Origin: Candidatus Omnitrophota bacterium
Lineage (GTDB): Bacteria > Omnitrophota > Gorgyraeia > Zapsychrales > Fredricksoniimonadaceae
Assembly: GCA_017987425.1 (NCBI GenBank)
Contig: JAGNTT010000093.1
Location: 1-7,386 of the forward strand
Direction of reading: 5' to 3'
DNA length: 7,386 bases
Below are positions 6,311-7,386 of this stretch, piece by piece. The translations under genes were made by a program, and so were the position numbers. The stretch's first letter is position 1; every line of letters begins with the position of its first letter. A model generated the notes under the pieces. That model was not told the DNA's origin. It saw only the letters and a list, made by a program, of their open reading frames with translations, and did no database searches.

Positions 6311-6319
6311 GGAGGTGAT
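6311..6319 (+). promoter_or_regulatory. Strong Shine-Dalgarno that decides the MarR start
   Basis: GGAGGTGAT matches the anti-Shine-Dalgarno end almost completely and lies directly before the ATG at 6320. The in-frame ATG at 6299 has no such site and lies only about two bases after the expected transcription start, so 6320 is preferred. Confidence 0.7.
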
Positions 6320-6781
6320 ATGCGGCAAATAAAAGTCAGCGGTTTAGGGGACCATCTCGGTTTCTGGATGAGATTTGTATCCAACCATGTTTCACGTTCC
6401 TTTGCCTGTAAGATCGAAGGGCAGGGAGTGACTGTGGCCGAATGGGTCATATTAAGGGAAATGTATGAGCACGCAGATAAGGCTTCACCCGCGGATATTA
6501 TCAAACAGACAGGCCTAACCAAAGGTGCGGTGTCAAAGCTGATCGGCCGCTTATGCATGAAGAAGCTGGTCATGCGTTTGACATCAAAACATGATAAGCG
6601 ATTTCAGGAGATCGGTTTAACAGAACAAGGACGGGCGCTTGTCCCAAAACTTGCCCAATTAGCTGATATCAATGACCGGGAATTCTTTGCAGTATTGAGT
6701 CGTAAAGACAAAGTTGAATTAGACAGGATCTTAAGAATGATTGTTAAGAAGAATAAATTAAGTATAACGCCGATAAATTAA
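6320..6781 (+). CDS. MarR-family transcriptional regulator
   Basis: Starting at 6320 the protein has 153 residues, the usual length for this family. Helices 1-2 (about 10-50) should form the dimer interface. The winged helix spans about 56-107: SPADIIKQTGLTKGAVSKLIGRL gives the DNA-reading helices, and the wing carries HDKRFQEIGLTEQGRAL, close to the family D-x-R wing pattern. The C-terminal helix completes the dimer. Cys residues at 30 and 79 could serve thiol sensing, but the sequence alone does not show this. An alternative ATG at 6299 would add 7 residues and give a nearly leaderless mRNA. The promoter contains a perfect palindrome and the DUF1398 gene follows after 13 nt, so the protein probably represses itself and that gene (inference). 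Confidence 0.92.
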   Translation: MRQIKVSGLGDHLGFWMRFVSNHVSRSFACKIEGQGVTVAEWVILREMYEHADKASPADIIKQTGLTKGAVSKLIGRLCMKKLVMRLTSKHDKRFQEIGLTEQGRALVPKLAQLADINDREFFAVLSRKDKVELDRILRMIVKKNKLSITPIN

Positions 6782-6794
6782 TGAGGAGTGGGCT

Positions 6795-7181
6795 ATGGAC
6801 AGACAAGTCATGGAAGAAACAACTCATCGTTCGTTGGAGGGAACAATGACTTTTGGAGAGGTGGTCATGAAGCTCATGGCTGCCGGTGTTGAATCTTATT
6901 ATGTGGATTTGGTGCGTATGGAAAAGACCTACTATATGCCTGACGGACAGTCGTATCGCGAGAGTTTTAATTACCGTGGAAATGCCCCGGCGGCGGACTT
7001 CTCGGCTGATGAGGTGGTCAAAGCCATACGGGCCAGTCAAAAGGGCAAAATTAAATACGTTGAATTTTTAGATAGGGTTCTGAGTGCAGGTACAACCCAA
7101 TATGGTGTATTCATCGATGGTAAAAAAGCCGTTTATACCGGCCGCAAAGGGGACTCTCATGTTGAACATTTCCCTAAATAG
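6795..7181 (+). CDS. DUF1398 family protein (YbcV-like)
   Basis: The protein has 128 residues and is cytoplasmic, with no signal or membrane segment. It matches the pattern I recall for DUF1398, the family of E. coli YbcV: an N-terminal helix, TFGEVVMKLMAAGVESYYVDL at about 19-39, a Y-Y-M-P-D-G-Q segment, a helical ADEVVKAIRASQKG stretch, then KYVEFLDRVLSAGTTQYGVFIDGK and a YTGRKGDSHVEHFP tail. The biochemical role of the family is unknown; family members are sometimes labelled phage envelope protein, which is not supported here. AGGAG (6784-6788) lies 6 nt before the ATG. It is co-transcribed with the MarR regulator and is probably its main target. The C-terminal G-x-x-Q-Y-x-V-x-x-x-G-x-x-x-x-Y-x-G-R pattern is the most conserved-looking part. 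Confidence 0.85.
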   Translation: MDRQVMEETTHRSLEGTMTFGEVVMKLMAAGVESYYVDLVRMEKTYYMPDGQSYRESFNYRGNAPAADFSADEVVKAIRASQKGKIKYVEFLDRVLSAGTTQYGVFIDGKKAVYTGRKGDSHVEHFPK

Positions 7182-7198
7182 ACGATAACTCTATCGAT

Positions 7199-7258
7199 CC
7201 AGCGACCGCATAATTCGTTACCTTCAAAAAAAGGACAGTTATTACCGACTATCCTTTT
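7199..7258 (+). repeat. Intergenic repeat element, copy 2
   Basis: The 30-nt head at 7199-7228 matches 221-250 at 27 of 30 positions, followed by a hairpin with the same GGACAGT left arm. It begins 18 nt after the DUF1398 stop, in the same orientation as copy 1 relative to the upstream gene. Its hairpin is less perfect than in copy 1. Confidence 0.7.
7229..7258 (+). terminator. Repeat-borne terminator of the marR-DUF1398 unit
   Basis: The arms at 7229-7240 and 7247-7258 form 12 pairs with one C-A mismatch and one G-U wobble around a 6-nt loop. The right arm ends in only four T residues followed by AAA, so termination is probably weaker than at copy 1. Confidence 0.65.
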
Positions 7259-7313
7259 AAACGGGGCAAGTCCAAAACGACACGGTTTATTCGCGATAAT
7301 AAAAAGTGTAACG

Positions 7314-7386
7314 ATGATCATTTCCGTCCTTTTGGTTCTTGGTTCTGTTCTCGGCGGTAAAGCCCGCGCCACATTTCCGCATCGTA
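7314..7386 (+). CDS. Possible start of a secreted or lipid-free exported protein, cut by the window edge
   Basis: The frame from the ATG at 7314 stays open to the edge for 24 codons. It begins with MIISVLLVLGSVLGG and then KARA-TFPHR. This looks like a signal peptide with an A-x-A type cleavage site after residue 19. The usual positive charges at the N-terminus are missing and there is no clear ribosome binding site upstream. A minus-strand frame also crosses this region but would read through the terminator. Identity unknown; low confidence that this is a gene. Confidence 0.3.
   Translation, partial: MIISVLLVLGSVLGGKARATFPHR

Noticed and set aside
6299..6319. Upstream ATG of the MarR gene giving a leaderless mRNA
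   Set aside because: It has no ribosome site, whereas the ATG at 6320 is preceded directly by GGAGGTGAT and gives the usual family length.
7157..7372. Minus-strand 71-codon frame at the right edge
   Set aside because: It would read through the repeat and terminator hairpin and overlap the end of the DUF1398 gene; no recognisable protein.

Overview
The window looks like chromosomal DNA of a free-living Gram-negative-type bacterium with moderate G+C and strong Shine-Dalgarno sites. The membrane-anchored RedB-like thioredoxin-fold protein beside a multi-pass sensor kinase, and the density of receiver proteins, suggest a Planctomycetes/Omnitrophota-like or deltaproteobacterial relative. That placement is an impression from protein style, not a search result. 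No RNA gene, insertion sequence, CRISPR array or origin was seen.

Layout. Positions 3-170 are the 3' end of an unrecognised gene. An intergenic repeat (221-285) ending in a perfect hairpin terminator follows. A gene-free leader (286-517), with a weak promoter candidate and four 9-nt tandem units, leads into a seven-gene plus-strand operon (518-6075). Its gene order is: single receiver protein; HTH-receiver transcription factor; RedB-like thioredoxin-fold membrane protein; multi-pass membrane histidine kinase; CBS-pair protein; soluble receiver-histidine kinase; double receiver protein whose second receiver is degenerate. Junctions are 4-nt ATGA overlaps or gaps of 1, 4 and 9 nt, so the set is almost certainly co-transcribed and translationally coupled. 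A strong terminator (6220-6260) closes it.

Directly behind the terminator is a second, independent unit. A textbook promoter has a perfect 14-bp palindrome filling its -35/-10 spacer. It drives a MarR-family repressor and a DUF1398 (YbcV-like) protein. This unit ends in a second copy of the same repeat-plus-terminator element (7199-7258). A possible secreted-protein start lies at the window edge.

How the genes may work together (inference). The membrane kinase and RedB-like protein would sense an envelope or redox signal. Phosphoryl groups would pass to several receivers, one of which (65-kb-free-standing at the operon start) has no output domain, one of which gates the soluble kinase, and one of which carries the only DNA-binding domain, on the HTH-receiver protein. 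The CBS protein may add an adenine-nucleotide (energy) input. This is a compact multi-input phosphorelay whose combination of parts I do not recognise as a described system.
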